From JBAXLO01 sp037134755 (GTDB taxonomy: Bacteria; Bacteroidota; Bacteroidia; Bacteroidales; JACABE01), in assembly GCA_037134755.1 (NCBI GenBank), contig JBAXLO010000008.1, forward strand, positions 1 to 43,460: a stretch of 43,460 nucleotides of DNA. Direction: 5' to 3'. Below, in pieces: positions 25,447 through 34,969 of the stretch. Position 1 is the stretch's first letter. The number at the start of each line of letters is the position of its first letter. The notes under the pieces were generated by a model. That model searched no databases, was not told the origin of the DNA, and saw only the letters and a list, made by a program, of their open reading frames with translations. A program made the position numbers and the translations under genes.

Positions 25447-28221
25447 TTATTCATCTCCCATCATACTTTCACTTACTTCGTAGTAGTTTCTAAGGCATAC
25501 ATCTGTAAAGTTACAATTTTCGCAAACTTTTTTATGAGGCAATTCAATTTTTTTCTGATAAAGTTTGCTCGACTCCATATATTTATTGATACGCATATTA
25601 ATATTATCTAAGCTGAAATTCATTGTGTTTTGCTTTGTTTTGTCATCTTTCCATTGTGCAATTAGAAAGTTTAACTTTCTTCTTCTGTAAATCATACCCG
25701 TACCATTATTACCAATAATCTGCTTATAGGTGTTCTTTTCTAAGTCGTATAAAACTGCTTGCCCCCAGAACGGAAAAAGTTTTCTAATATTTTCATATTC
25801 AATTGAAAGCTTATTTTTTAAATCTTTTTCCTTCAGTCCATACTTTTTTTCCATTAAAATAAACATAAAATTAGATACAAAATATTTTATATGGTATTCA
25901 TTTGAATATTCGATTGGTGATTTAATCAGATAATTTATCATGAATTTAAATGGGCATATTGCGAATGTTTCTTTTTCCTCACTTGATAACTTTTCTGAGT
26001 TTAAAGCGCTTATAACTTTTTCTTTTGATTCCTCAGCAATAAATGACGGCTGTCCGCTTTTGTCAAATAATTTTTGACCTAGATTTAGAATTTTAAGAAG
26101 ATAATAAAGCGTCTGTTCTCTGCCATTTTCTTCTTGAATAAAACTTAATTGAATATTCTTATTTGAGAAAAATGTTCCATAAAATAGTGAGAATTTGAGA
26201 AAATTTCTATGTTCTAATATGCATTTTGTTATTACAGGGACTGCTGATTCCATGTCCGTATATCCAACAAACATTTTTTCTGATAGTGGCCAAGTCAAGA
26301 TATCGCTGTTCTGAGAATTCATATTCAAGTTTGACAATAATGCAAAATGATGATATTTAGCGGTTGTCGAAGTTCCTAATAAGACAGAACCATCAATTTG
26401 TTCAAAATTTCTGACAATCCAGTTTGATGAATCTTTTTTGTTTGAACCCGAAAGATAGAAGGCTATTGCATCTTTTACATCCTCAATATTCCCTTTGACC
26501 GCACCCTCGTGAAATAACTTCATTTTTATATTTAGTTCTTCTATTAATTTACTTTCTGTGTCGCTAATAATTACATTCGATGTAGCTTTGTTTGATATTA
26601 TTTCCATCAAAATACCAAAATGCTTTGCAAAGTCTACTGTTTTATTTGAATCCTTAAACAATTCATTTGAAATCCCTTCAATAAATTCGATGAATTTTTT
26701 AAATTCATCGATCTCATCCAAAGTAATATTAAAAAATGAAATCATTTTTAAATCATTATATAAGTTGTTAGTATTTATTATTTCATTAGCAGTTTTTAGC
26801 TCTTTGATTCTCTCGTAATATTTGATTAATAATTTCACGTCTGTGAAGTATGTAGAAATTTTTTTGTAGATTGAGTATATGTTGTGTGTTTCTGATTTAT
26901 ATAGACCCGTAGCAGCACACTCAAGTAAATATTTGTCTTCTATTTTCAAACTCGCAACTTCAAAATCCCACATTGAATAGATACCAAGAATGAACTGTCC
27001 AATTGGGTAAGAAAGGAAATGCCTGCTCCCAAATTGATCTGGGTAATACATCTTAAGCAATGCGTTACTTGATTCTCCAGTAACAGCATAATATTGCGTC
27101 TTCATTTGGCTAATTGATTCACCTGCTTCATCGAAAGTTATAGCAACTTCGTTGTCTGTGAATTCAGTCAGATTTCTAAATAATATAACTTCTTGATCAT
27201 CTAGTTTGGGTGGGTCTTTGCCTTCAATAATGGCTGCAATTGACTGGCCAATAAGTTGTCCAGATTGAATGTCAATGGTACTTTCATATTCAAATTTTGC
27301 ATCGCACCACCCATAAACCTCTTTCCATGTGCTATAAGTAAATGGCAAATTTTTGCAGTAATTAATTAAGAAAATTACTTCAACTCCAAATTTTTCAAGT
27401 TGTTTAAAAAAATGAAACATAATTGGAGTTATTTTATGTACCCCATGTACAATTATTTTATTGAAAGCTTCAAAATTCTGACCTTGCAAAAGTTCATATA
27501 AATAATTCGCGCGGTCAAGGTCCCTTTTATATGTAGTCTTTTTTCTACCTGTCAAACTTAAGTATCCTTCTTGTCCATGCTTAGACTGGCTTAATTTATT
27601 TAAATAATCAATGATGATTCTCAAACATTCTAAACCATCATTTCTATCATTCAAATTTGATTTTGCTCCTGATTTTTCAATATAATTCCTTCGGTTATCG
27701 CCAAAATACCATTTAATTTCTTCATTTAAAGTTGAAATAATTGATGAGATATAATCTTCTTTATTCAATAATGCTAGTTTCTTGTACCCCTCATAATACT
27801 CACTCGTTATTACTTCCTCATATATAATAATTAAGTAGTTCTGCTCTACTGACAAATCAGCTTTATTGAATAAATTGCTATCAGCATTCATTAATATTAA
27901 TAGTTTTATTGATTCTACAATATCAGAAATATTAAACCTAAAAGCCTTTTTTATTTCTGGTTCCTTCATTCCTCTTATTATGTTTGAGATTGTAAGAAAA
28001 AGCTGCATATCGCTCTGCGGATTATTTATGAAGTCTTTATAAAACAAGTTGATTAGCGTTGTTATAGCCCCCATATACCCAAATGATATTCTTCCATATT
28101 GAGTTTCTAAACCTTGCATAAGGGTATCTGATGCACAAAAGTGAGGGTGATCTGTGACCACTTTCCAAAGCTCCTCGTTTTCATTAATTTTACATGGATT
28201 TGGATAAGTAAGTATCCTCAT
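25447..28221 (-). CDS. AddB-like protein with Fe-S cysteines but no visible nuclease motif
   Basis: 924 aa. The middle part (KIIVHGVHKITPIMFHFFKQLEKFGVEVIFLINY) resembles the inactive helicase fold of AddB/RecC. No Walker A is seen. The C-terminus has the AddB iron-sulfur cysteine pattern: one Cys in FAICPFKFMINYLI (~residue 750) and CENCNFTDVC near residue 906. The ~150 residues between them, which in AddB contain the GxIDRxD and D-Y-K nuclease residues, show no such motif. The upstream gene, which encodes a NERD/UvrD helicase, overlaps its start by four bases (ATGA), as in addBA-type pairs. I infer a heterodimer in which this subunit is structural or DNA-scanning and the nuclease is supplied by the partner's NERD domain. 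Confidence 0.75.
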   Translation of the reverse strand: MRILTYPNPCKINENEELWKVVTDHPHFCASDTLMQGLETQYGRISFGYMGAITTLINLFYKDFINNPQSDMQLFLTISNIIRGMKEPEIKKAFRFNISDIVESIKLLILMNADSNLFNKADLSVEQNYLIIIYEEVITSEYYEGYKKLALLNKEDYISSIISTLNEEIKWYFGDNRRNYIEKSGAKSNLNDRNDGLECLRIIIDYLNKLSQSKHGQEGYLSLTGRKKTTYKRDLDRANYLYELLQGQNFEAFNKIIVHGVHKITPIMFHFFKQLEKFGVEVIFLINYCKNLPFTYSTWKEVYGWCDAKFEYESTIDIQSGQLIGQSIAAIIEGKDPPKLDDQEVILFRNLTEFTDNEVAITFDEAGESISQMKTQYYAVTGESSNALLKMYYPDQFGSRHFLSYPIGQFILGIYSMWDFEVASLKIEDKYLLECAATGLYKSETHNIYSIYKKISTYFTDVKLLIKYYERIKELKTANEIINTNNLYNDLKMISFFNITLDEIDEFKKFIEFIEGISNELFKDSNKTVDFAKHFGILMEIISNKATSNVIISDTESKLIEELNIKMKLFHEGAVKGNIEDVKDAIAFYLSGSNKKDSSNWIVRNFEQIDGSVLLGTSTTAKYHHFALLSNLNMNSQNSDILTWPLSEKMFVGYTDMESAVPVITKCILEHRNFLKFSLFYGTFFSNKNIQLSFIQEENGREQTLYYLLKILNLGQKLFDKSGQPSFIAEESKEKVISALNSEKLSSEEKETFAICPFKFMINYLIKSPIEYSNEYHIKYFVSNFMFILMEKKYGLKEKDLKNKLSIEYENIRKLFPFWGQAVLYDLEKNTYKQIIGNNGTGMIYRRRKLNFLIAQWKDDKTKQNTMNFSLDNINMRINKYMESSKLYQKKIELPHKKVCENCNFTDVCLRNYYEVSESMMGDE

Positions 28222-31200
28222 TCTTGCACCCCACTAATCATTTTACTCCAATTATACTTAGTCTTTTTCTTTGAGACTTCATAAGAAATATAAATTATTC
28301 TCTTGATTGCTCTTGTAATTGCTACATATAAAATTCTTGTCTCTTCTCTTCTTCTATCTATAATCTCGTCCTTTTGATAGTTTTCATAATGATTATTCTC
28401 GCAAATTATTTTGTAGTCTCTGCCTGTGATTCTGTATCCAACTTCATTTTTTGAATATATTAAATCAACCTCTCCTTTTGCTCTGGCACTTGAAATATCA
28501 AAGTTGCAATAAGGAAGTAATATCGTATCAAATTCTAGCCCTTTCGCTTTATGAACAGTTGTGCATATTGCTTTTGCTTTAGATTTTTCAATATCATATG
28601 ATTCTCTTGCTTCTTCTTCTTGTTTTGTTAATATCATTATTTCCAAGTAATCAGAAAGCTTATTTATCGTAATGTAATCGGTATTTGAAGCTATTATTAA
28701 TTTTTCAAATAATTGGTCAAGATTTCTTATATAATATGATTCCAATCTTTCTATCTCTTCTAAACCATCTGCCTGCGATTTAATTGCAAATGTTTCCCAA
28801 GGCTTAGTATCGTTTACTATATCCCTTATTACTTTTAATGCCGGCTCTTCCGTCAATCTAGAAATATATTTATTCCATTTGTTTAAATTTTTAGGCAAAT
28901 TATTATAGAATAATTCTACAATTTCTTCTTCATTTAACCCTACTAACGAATTCTTTTCCAGTTCATCGATTATATAAGATGTTGTATATAGGTTATAGAG
29001 ATATTTTGGCCATCTATTATGTTTAAGTGCAAGTACTAATTTAAACAAATCAATAGTTGGATCAATTCTAAATAGGTCTCCTCCTATTTCAGTCTCAATA
29101 TTAATTTTGGCTTTTTTACATATTTCCTTAATATTGTTAACTTGCCAATTGTAGCGAACTAAAATTGCAATTTTATCATTTTCATTTTCAAGACTTGGTA
29201 TATACTGCCTCAATGTATCGACCAACTTTTTCTCGAATTGGGGATCGCTAAACACTTTAATATTATATAATTCAGTAGAATCACATAATAACTTTGTTCC
29301 TATTAATATATCTTCCTCTGAGTAATCTATATCTCCATTATTATTCCAAGCCCTGAAAACTTTATTCATTTGTTTCATAAGGTTACTATCAGTTCTGTAA
29401 TTTTTATTAAGTGAAACTGTTGTAAATTGATTTTCATTGTCAAGCGTATCGAAAGCTTTGACCTGGGCTCCCCTGAATCTGTAAATACATTGTTTTATAT
29501 CACCAACTACGAAGAATTTATAATTAAATTGCTTTCTAAAATCTTTCATAAGTTGGATTTGAACATCATCTGTATCTTGAAATTCATCGACAAAAAGAAA
29601 ATCAATATTATCTTTCTGGAACGTAGGGTTTTCTTGGAGTTTAGTTAATAATATTCTCAGTTTTTTTATTAAGTTGCCAAGACTAACGGAGTTATTTGTA
29701 TCACAATATTCATTCATTTCAACTTGAGTTGATTTAAGTTCTTCAATTAATTTATTAAAAATTTTATTATTTGGATTTCCAAAGTCAACATCTTTATCAG
29801 ATATTTCAACATTTTTATCATCTAACTTCTCTAATAAATGCAAGAGCCTCTCTTGCAGATCATACATAGATATTTCTATTTTATCCTCTATTTCTTTATT
29901 TTTTTCTACAAAGTCATTTATATGCTTATGCAGGATCTCTTTCCTTTTATATTTGCCTGTTGTAATGCTAAATTCTCTTCCTAAGCCTAAAACATAGCCG
30001 TATTTCTTGATAATATTTTTAGATAAAGCATGAATTGTTGAAATGTTCATATCTTCAATAGCTTCAATAAAATCTAAGAAGTCATTATTTTTAGTCAGTA
30101 AATAAATATTCAAAAAACTATCAGCAAGTTTTTCTTTCATCGCTTGGGCTGATTCATTTGTAAAAGTGATCATAATTATAGCTCTTTTTAAATCGTATGT
30201 GTCATAACCCTTTTCCCATATCAAATATTGAATCCTAGAAATTATAACGTAGGTCTTTCCAGTGCCTGCCCCAGCCTTCACGATGATGTCCTCAAGTTTC
30301 GCATGCTCAATAGAATACTGCCCTAAATTAAAGCTTGAGCTTTCATTTAGGCTAACAAGTTGATTTGTATATTTTCCTGATTCGCTTCCATTTATTATTT
30401 CAAATGATTCTGCGTTAACTTCCGTTAAGCTTAGATCGAAGTTAAAAGTGCTATTGCCGATAAATTTAAAATCTTTTCTGTCATCTAGTCCCATGCTTTT
30501 GATGCAACCTTCTATTTCCCCTCTAATTTTTATGAGAACATTTAGCGAAGTCACATATACATAAAATTTGGTTCCCGAATTCCATTCATGAATCATTTTT
30601 TCAAGATATGTTTTGTCAATTTCTTCATTATTTATAAAGATCAGTTTAGAGTAGTATCGCCTTACTAGCTTAATTTTATCTTTCTCTGCTTTTGAGTCGG
30701 GTTTCCCTTGCTTGTTTTCCGAACGAAATTCGGGGCTTACTAAATTCCCTACAGTATTTAATATTGGTTTGTCCAAACCATTTTTAATTAATCCAGGAAT
30801 ATTAATTTGTTCATATGCATCTTCAAATATTTTCTCGATTTTATCCTTCAAAGTTTTAGCGTTTTCTAGGTCTTCCATTGTAATCGTCATAATTGGGCCA
30901 GATATTTTGTTGAGATGTTTTGATTCATATTCTTTCTTATTAAGGAAAGGATAACAAACGCTACATGGCACATAAACTGAGTTAATGCCTGCATTATGAA
31001 GTATTTCAATTAATTGAAATCTATATCTATTTGCTTGAGCTAGTGGAGATGGTATTGGTGGGTAATTCTTAAGATTAATTCTAGAATTATCTGGCACTTC
31101 GATAATATTCTTTGCTAGAAAACCCTTTATCTCTATAATTAATGCCCCAAGTTTTGGCACCAGTAGAATAATATCCACCTGCTTCTGCCCTAAGTAATAA

Positions 31201-31304
31201 TTGTGAAAACTTACATAATCTTCTGGTAATAGTTCTTTAAATTTTCTCCAGACGTAGTTTTCGCCTTCTGAATTTCCATCAAAGTCATTTATAGGTAATA
31301 TCAT
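28218..31304 (-). CDS. NERD-domain nuclease fused to UvrD/AddA-type helicase
   Basis: 1028 aa. Residues ~14-62 are a NERD nuclease domain with the PD-(D/E)XK triad readable as D44 (KQVDIILLV), E58 and K60 (ALIIEIKG). After a ~280-residue linker comes an SF1A helicase: AGAGTGKT at 344-351, TFTNESAQAMKEKL (motif Ia), FLFVDEFQDTDD (motif II), VVGDIKQCIYRFRG (motif III), NYRT (IV), TVHKAKGLEFDTIL (V) and YVAITRAIKR (VI). There is no C-terminal RecB-type nuclease as in AddA, and the protein is shorter than AddA (~1200 aa). It overlaps both neighbours by four bases, implying a fixed stoichiometry with the AddB-like protein. Confidence 0.9.
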   Translation of the reverse strand: MILPINDFDGNSEGENYVWRKFKELLPEDYVSFHNYYLGQKQVDIILLVPKLGALIIEIKGFLAKNIIEVPDNSRINLKNYPPIPSPLAQANRYRFQLIEILHNAGINSVYVPCSVCYPFLNKKEYESKHLNKISGPIMTITMEDLENAKTLKDKIEKIFEDAYEQINIPGLIKNGLDKPILNTVGNLVSPEFRSENKQGKPDSKAEKDKIKLVRRYYSKLIFINNEEIDKTYLEKMIHEWNSGTKFYVYVTSLNVLIKIRGEIEGCIKSMGLDDRKDFKFIGNSTFNFDLSLTEVNAESFEIINGSESGKYTNQLVSLNESSSFNLGQYSIEHAKLEDIIVKAGAGTGKTYVIISRIQYLIWEKGYDTYDLKRAIIMITFTNESAQAMKEKLADSFLNIYLLTKNNDFLDFIEAIEDMNISTIHALSKNIIKKYGYVLGLGREFSITTGKYKRKEILHKHINDFVEKNKEIEDKIEISMYDLQERLLHLLEKLDDKNVEISDKDVDFGNPNNKIFNKLIEELKSTQVEMNEYCDTNNSVSLGNLIKKLRILLTKLQENPTFQKDNIDFLFVDEFQDTDDVQIQLMKDFRKQFNYKFFVVGDIKQCIYRFRGAQVKAFDTLDNENQFTTVSLNKNYRTDSNLMKQMNKVFRAWNNNGDIDYSEEDILIGTKLLCDSTELYNIKVFSDPQFEKKLVDTLRQYIPSLENENDKIAILVRYNWQVNNIKEICKKAKINIETEIGGDLFRIDPTIDLFKLVLALKHNRWPKYLYNLYTTSYIIDELEKNSLVGLNEEEIVELFYNNLPKNLNKWNKYISRLTEEPALKVIRDIVNDTKPWETFAIKSQADGLEEIERLESYYIRNLDQLFEKLIIASNTDYITINKLSDYLEIMILTKQEEEARESYDIEKSKAKAICTTVHKAKGLEFDTILLPYCNFDISSARAKGEVDLIYSKNEVGYRITGRDYKIICENNHYENYQKDEIIDRRREETRILYVAITRAIKRIIYISYEVSKKKTKYNWSKMISGVQE

Positions 31305-33382
31305 GAGCGTCCTCCATCTTCCAGATATGTTACTATTAGCTCATCTCTTGCTCTTGTTGACGCAACATATTTTTCACATTCAATTAGTTTGTCATAATAT
31401 TCACCAATTTCTGGAGAATCACTTTCGATGCTTCTATAATTTTTTATATTGTTATAGTCAAATATTATAACGACCTCAAACTCAAGCCCTTTTACTCCCA
31501 TAATAGTACAAATACACACTCCCTTATCTTTCCCCGGAATGATATCATCAATTAGCAAAGTTGATACTATCTCAGATAAAATTAGAACTGCTTTTATTTC
31601 ATTGCTCTCTTTAATTGTAGGGCAAATAATGCAAATTTGATTTGGTGCTCTTCCAGTTTTTATTAGATCTTGAACCTTTGATGCTATAAATTTATACTGG
31701 CTTGCTTCAGTGGTAAAGCCCTCAACTAGGGGATCAGCGCCACTCACGATTGATTTATATTCTTTAATATGGCCATTGACCATCTCTGATTGTATGAATT
31801 GATATCTAGCATAATCGTTTATTTGTTTAGTTGTTCTATAATTTATTGATAAATATTGCGTTCTTCCAACTATATTAATTTCTATTTTATTTTTCCATGT
31901 CCCAAGGTTAAATATCCTTTGATTCATATCAGAAAGTATAAATATATTATTTTCTTTGGTTTTTACACACTTGCATAACGCCTTAAGTTTGATTGGTTCT
32001 AAATCCTGGGCCTCATCGATAATAATTGAATCATATTCCGCGTGTATTGAGCCCTCAATTAGTCCACTATTCATTTTATGAGCTCGATCTACAAAGGTTG
32101 TAATACCTCGCAACCTTTTTTCGTTTAATAATACTTCGAAGAACTTCCAAACAATTATACGTTTTTTTTCGTTAAGAGGCATTCCCGTTCCAGTTCGATC
32201 AGCTAGAAGGTATTCGCTCTCTGTTGTTATATTATATTTTTCAATAACCTCGTTATATTCAAATTGGTAAAACCCTTTTGTTCCCTTAGGTTTAAGTTGC
32301 TCATAAATCGTTGTAATTAACTTTTGCATACCTTGTGTATCGACATTTTGGATATGCCCATAAGCGTTGTTTAATGTAGAAAGTATAAAGCTATCAATTC
32401 CTACAACATCTATATTGTTCTTAATTCCCTTTATACGAATTAATTCCTCAACCTTCTCATTAATACTTTTGGCTAACTTTTTACTAAAAGTGCAAATTAA
32501 AATTTTCTTTCCGTCTTCAGACTTGTAAACATTTTGTGATAGGTAAATTGCTCTATGTATACCCACTATTGTTTTACCTGTTCCTGGGCCGCCTTCGATG
32601 AGTGCGGGGCCATTGAAATTCTTCTTAACAATCTCTTCTTGGCTTGGGTGAAGGAATAAAGTCCATTTTTCGAACGAATCATTGTCAGTCAAAATCTGTA
32701 ATTCCTCTAAGGAATCAACTAAATAAAACCTTCTCTTGCTATCTTTATGATTTATTGAATTTTGAGTATCTTGATATTTATCATCAACTAACTCATTATA
32801 AATGGTTTCATAGCTTTTAATACCAGACGCTAAATCTAGTAAAGCTTCTTGAATTTCTGAGGGAAAGATTGTAACGTAATCTAGATATTTATCCTCATTG
32901 GAAATGTTAATTAAATTCTCTGCATGAATTTCGGCAATCCCAAGTTTTATTAAATTTTTAGCCTTAATGTTATTTGCTTTTAATAAAGACTTCTCTTCAA
33001 TCATTTCATATGGCTCATTTTGTTTAAGTTGATCTTCTTTATTATTCATAAGATTTTCATCATATATATATTCTGCCCCGAACTTTGTCTTATTTAAAGA
33101 CTTACCCTCGCACCAATCATATGCTTGATCATGATGATCAACATATAAAATAGTGAAAATATCGCCCTGGGGTACAAATATCATTCTAATATCATCATTT
33201 ACCCTTGCACTTCTAAATTTCGGATCACACTTGACTCTATCAATACTATGGACTTGTAGCGATGCGCTTTTATGATTTTCAGATAATAAATTAATTGTAT
33301 TTAAGGTAAGCTTTCTTGACTGTGCATCTAGTTTGAACACACTACTTAAGTAAGACTCTGTAATTGCAATATTCTTATCCAT
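31301..33382 (-). CDS. RelE/ParE-like domain fused to UvrD-type helicase
   Basis: 693 aa. Residues 1-95 resemble a RelE/ParE toxin fold, with the pattern SLQVHSID...DPKFRSARVNDDIRMIFV and ILYVDHHDQAYDWC seen at the N-terminus of a group of UvrD-like proteins. Whether it retains RNase or other activity is unknown. The SF1 helicase core starts later: EGGPGTGKTIVGIHR (Walker A, 264-271), SIIIDEAQDLEPIK (II), LSINYRTT (IV), MGVKGLEFEVVIIFD (V) and YVASTRARDELIV (VI). The gene begins 16 bases after dndA with a GAGGTG ribosome site and overlaps the NERD/UvrD gene by four bases. Known relatives occur in defence islands. Confidence 0.85.
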   Translation of the reverse strand: MDKNIAITESYLSSVFKLDAQSRKLTLNTINLLSENHKSASLQVHSIDRVKCDPKFRSARVNDDIRMIFVPQGDIFTILYVDHHDQAYDWCEGKSLNKTKFGAEYIYDENLMNNKEDQLKQNEPYEMIEEKSLLKANNIKAKNLIKLGIAEIHAENLINISNEDKYLDYVTIFPSEIQEALLDLASGIKSYETIYNELVDDKYQDTQNSINHKDSKRRFYLVDSLEELQILTDNDSFEKWTLFLHPSQEEIVKKNFNGPALIEGGPGTGKTIVGIHRAIYLSQNVYKSEDGKKILICTFSKKLAKSINEKVEELIRIKGIKNNIDVVGIDSFILSTLNNAYGHIQNVDTQGMQKLITTIYEQLKPKGTKGFYQFEYNEVIEKYNITTESEYLLADRTGTGMPLNEKKRIIVWKFFEVLLNEKRLRGITTFVDRAHKMNSGLIEGSIHAEYDSIIIDEAQDLEPIKLKALCKCVKTKENNIFILSDMNQRIFNLGTWKNKIEINIVGRTQYLSINYRTTKQINDYARYQFIQSEMVNGHIKEYKSIVSGADPLVEGFTTEASQYKFIASKVQDLIKTGRAPNQICIICPTIKESNEIKAVLILSEIVSTLLIDDIIPGKDKGVCICTIMGVKGLEFEVVIIFDYNNIKNYRSIESDSPEIGEYYDKLIECEKYVASTRARDELIVTYLEDGGRS

Positions 33383-33398
33383 TTAGCACCTCGGCATT

Positions 33399-34592
33399 TT
33401 AGATATTATTAATAATAAAATTCAATGCATCCATTATTTCAGACTTAGATGTTTTAGTTCCATAAGATATTCTCAGAACATTTCCTGTCATATTCTCAAG
33501 ACCTATTGCCTTCAAGACGTGAGATGGTTGGCCTGCTGTACATGCAGAGCCAGATGAAAGGCAGTATTTATCGCTTATTTTCTTTATAAATCTTTCATTA
33601 TTAAAATCTTCATTTTTAATTATTAAGCTTAATATCCCTGGGAGTTTATTGTCAGGGTCTCCCAATATTTCAATGCCTTCTATTTTTTTTAAAAGTGAAT
33701 TTATCTCTCTATCAATTTCTAAATAATGCTGCTGATTTTTAGCCTTATCCCTAATAACTATCTCCGCAGCCTTACCAAAACCAACAATATTATGAACGGC
33801 TAAAGTTCCAGCCCTAAGACCATTTTCTTGTTCTCCTCCGTGAATTAGTGAGGATATTGGAGGTAAACCAAAATCATCTTCCCGAATATATGCTGCTCCT
33901 ACTCCTTTAGGTCCGTTTAATTTATGTGCAGAGAAAGAAAGAAAATCTACTTTAGTCTTCTCGACATCTACATCTATCTTCGCTATAACTTGAGTTGCAT
34001 CAGAATGAATGGGAACCATCTTGCTGTGAGATATTTCAGCAAGTTTTAAAATGTCATTAATGGTTCCTATTTCATTATTTCCCCATATTAATGAGACAAG
34101 AATTGTCGAATTCTTTATATTGTCCAACAAATTTTCAGGTTCAACTTGTGCATATTTGTTTACTTCTAAGAAAGTTACTTCATACCCTCTATCTACCTTT
34201 AAAATTTTATCAGTTATAGAGAAAGAAGAATCTTTATTTGAATATAATTCTCCATTTAAGAATTTGCATGTGTTTAAAGTTGCCTTATGCTCAACCATTG
34301 ATGTTATAATATGATTTCCTTTTTTAGTATAAAGCTTCTGGTAGTCAGCTATACCTTTGATGATCATGTTCGTACTTTCAGTTGCGCCTGAGGTGAAAAC
34401 AATGCTTTGTGGCTGCGTATTGATTAGTTTAGCCACCCAGAGTCGACTTTCTTCAACTGCTTCTTTTGCTGAAGCAGCTAGTTTATAATACTTACTTGAG
34501 GGGTTTCCATATTCTAAAGTTAGATAAGGAATCATTGCCTCATAAACTTCTTTAGCGATTGGCGTTGTAGCGCAATAATCCAAATATGTCAT
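33399..34592 (-). CDS. dndA: Cysteine desulfurase of the Dnd system
   Basis: 397 aa, a PLP-dependent IscS/NifS-type enzyme that moves sulfur from cysteine to its own active-site Cys, supplying DndC for phosphorothioate modification of DNA. PLP-binding Lys is K224 in FSAHKLNGPKG, the active-site Cys is C351 in SSGSACTAGQ, and the conserved His is in MVEHKA. RAGT and the C-terminal RISYG stretch are also present. It lies last in the order dndC-dndD-dndE-dndA and overlaps dndE by four bases, so it is dedicated to this system and not a housekeeping IscS. In many Dnd systems dndA is separate or replaced by a chromosomal IscS. Confidence 0.92.
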   Translation of the reverse strand: MTYLDYCATTPIAKEVYEAMIPYLTLEYGNPSSKYYKLAASAKEAVEESRLWVAKLINTQPQSIVFTSGATESTNMIIKGIADYQKLYTKKGNHIITSMVEHKATLNTCKFLNGELYSNKDSSFSITDKILKVDRGYEVTFLEVNKYAQVEPENLLDNIKNSTILVSLIWGNNEIGTINDILKLAEISHSKMVPIHSDATQVIAKIDVDVEKTKVDFLSFSAHKLNGPKGVGAAYIREDDFGLPPISSLIHGGEQENGLRAGTLAVHNIVGFGKAAEIVIRDKAKNQQHYLEIDREINSLLKKIEGIEILGDPDNKLPGILSLIIKNEDFNNERFIKKISDKYCLSSGSACTAGQPSHVLKAIGLENMTGNVLRISYGTKTSKSEIMDALNFIINNI

Positions 34593-34969
34593 ACGGTGTC
34601 ACCAACTCCTAAGTTTTGCATTACATATCTGTCCAAAGATCCTGCATGATTATACATATCTAATAATAACTTAGAGCCTCTATCAATATGCGCCTTAACA
34701 TAATGCGGAAAATAATCGTCTTCAGGCAAGTTTTTGCCTTCCACTTGTTCTATCATTACTTTAAAATAAGCATCGTAATCACCAGTTATTGTTTGCCTAT
34801 TCAAGTCTAAACCCTCTGAATCAGATTTAAACTTTTCTACTGAAGTCCCTTGTCTTAAAGACCAACAGATAGCATGTTTAACCAAGGTATAAGGCCTTAA
34901 GTGCATTCGGCTCTCAAGCTCTTTAAAAATTGTTTCTGTTTCCTTTGAAGTTTTTAATCTAAAAATCAT
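34589..34969 (-). CDS. dndE: DNA phosphorothioation protein DndE
   Basis: 126 aa, the normal DndE length. The N-terminal segment FRLKTSKETETIFKELESRMHLRPYTLVKHAICWSL fits the compact helical DndE fold that binds nicked DNA, with the pattern 'lr.s......l..l.....l.p..l.R.A...SL' typical of the family. It overlaps dndD by four bases (ATGA) and dndA by four, which is the usual dndDE coupling. Identification rests on size, N-terminal pattern and place after dndC-dndD. Confidence 0.88.
   Translation of the reverse strand: MIFRLKTSKETETIFKELESRMHLRPYTLVKHAICWSLRQGTSVEKFKSDSEGLDLNRQTITGDYDAYFKVMIEQVEGKNLPEDDYFPHYVKAHIDRGSKLLLDMYNHAGSLDRYVMQNLGVGDTV

Noticed and set aside
12801..30954. Many plus-strand ORFs of 60-135 codons across the operon
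   Set aside because: They lie opposite long minus-strand genes with clear motifs, lack ribosome sites and have the hydrophobic, Phe/Ser/Ile-rich look of antisense frames of AT-rich genes.
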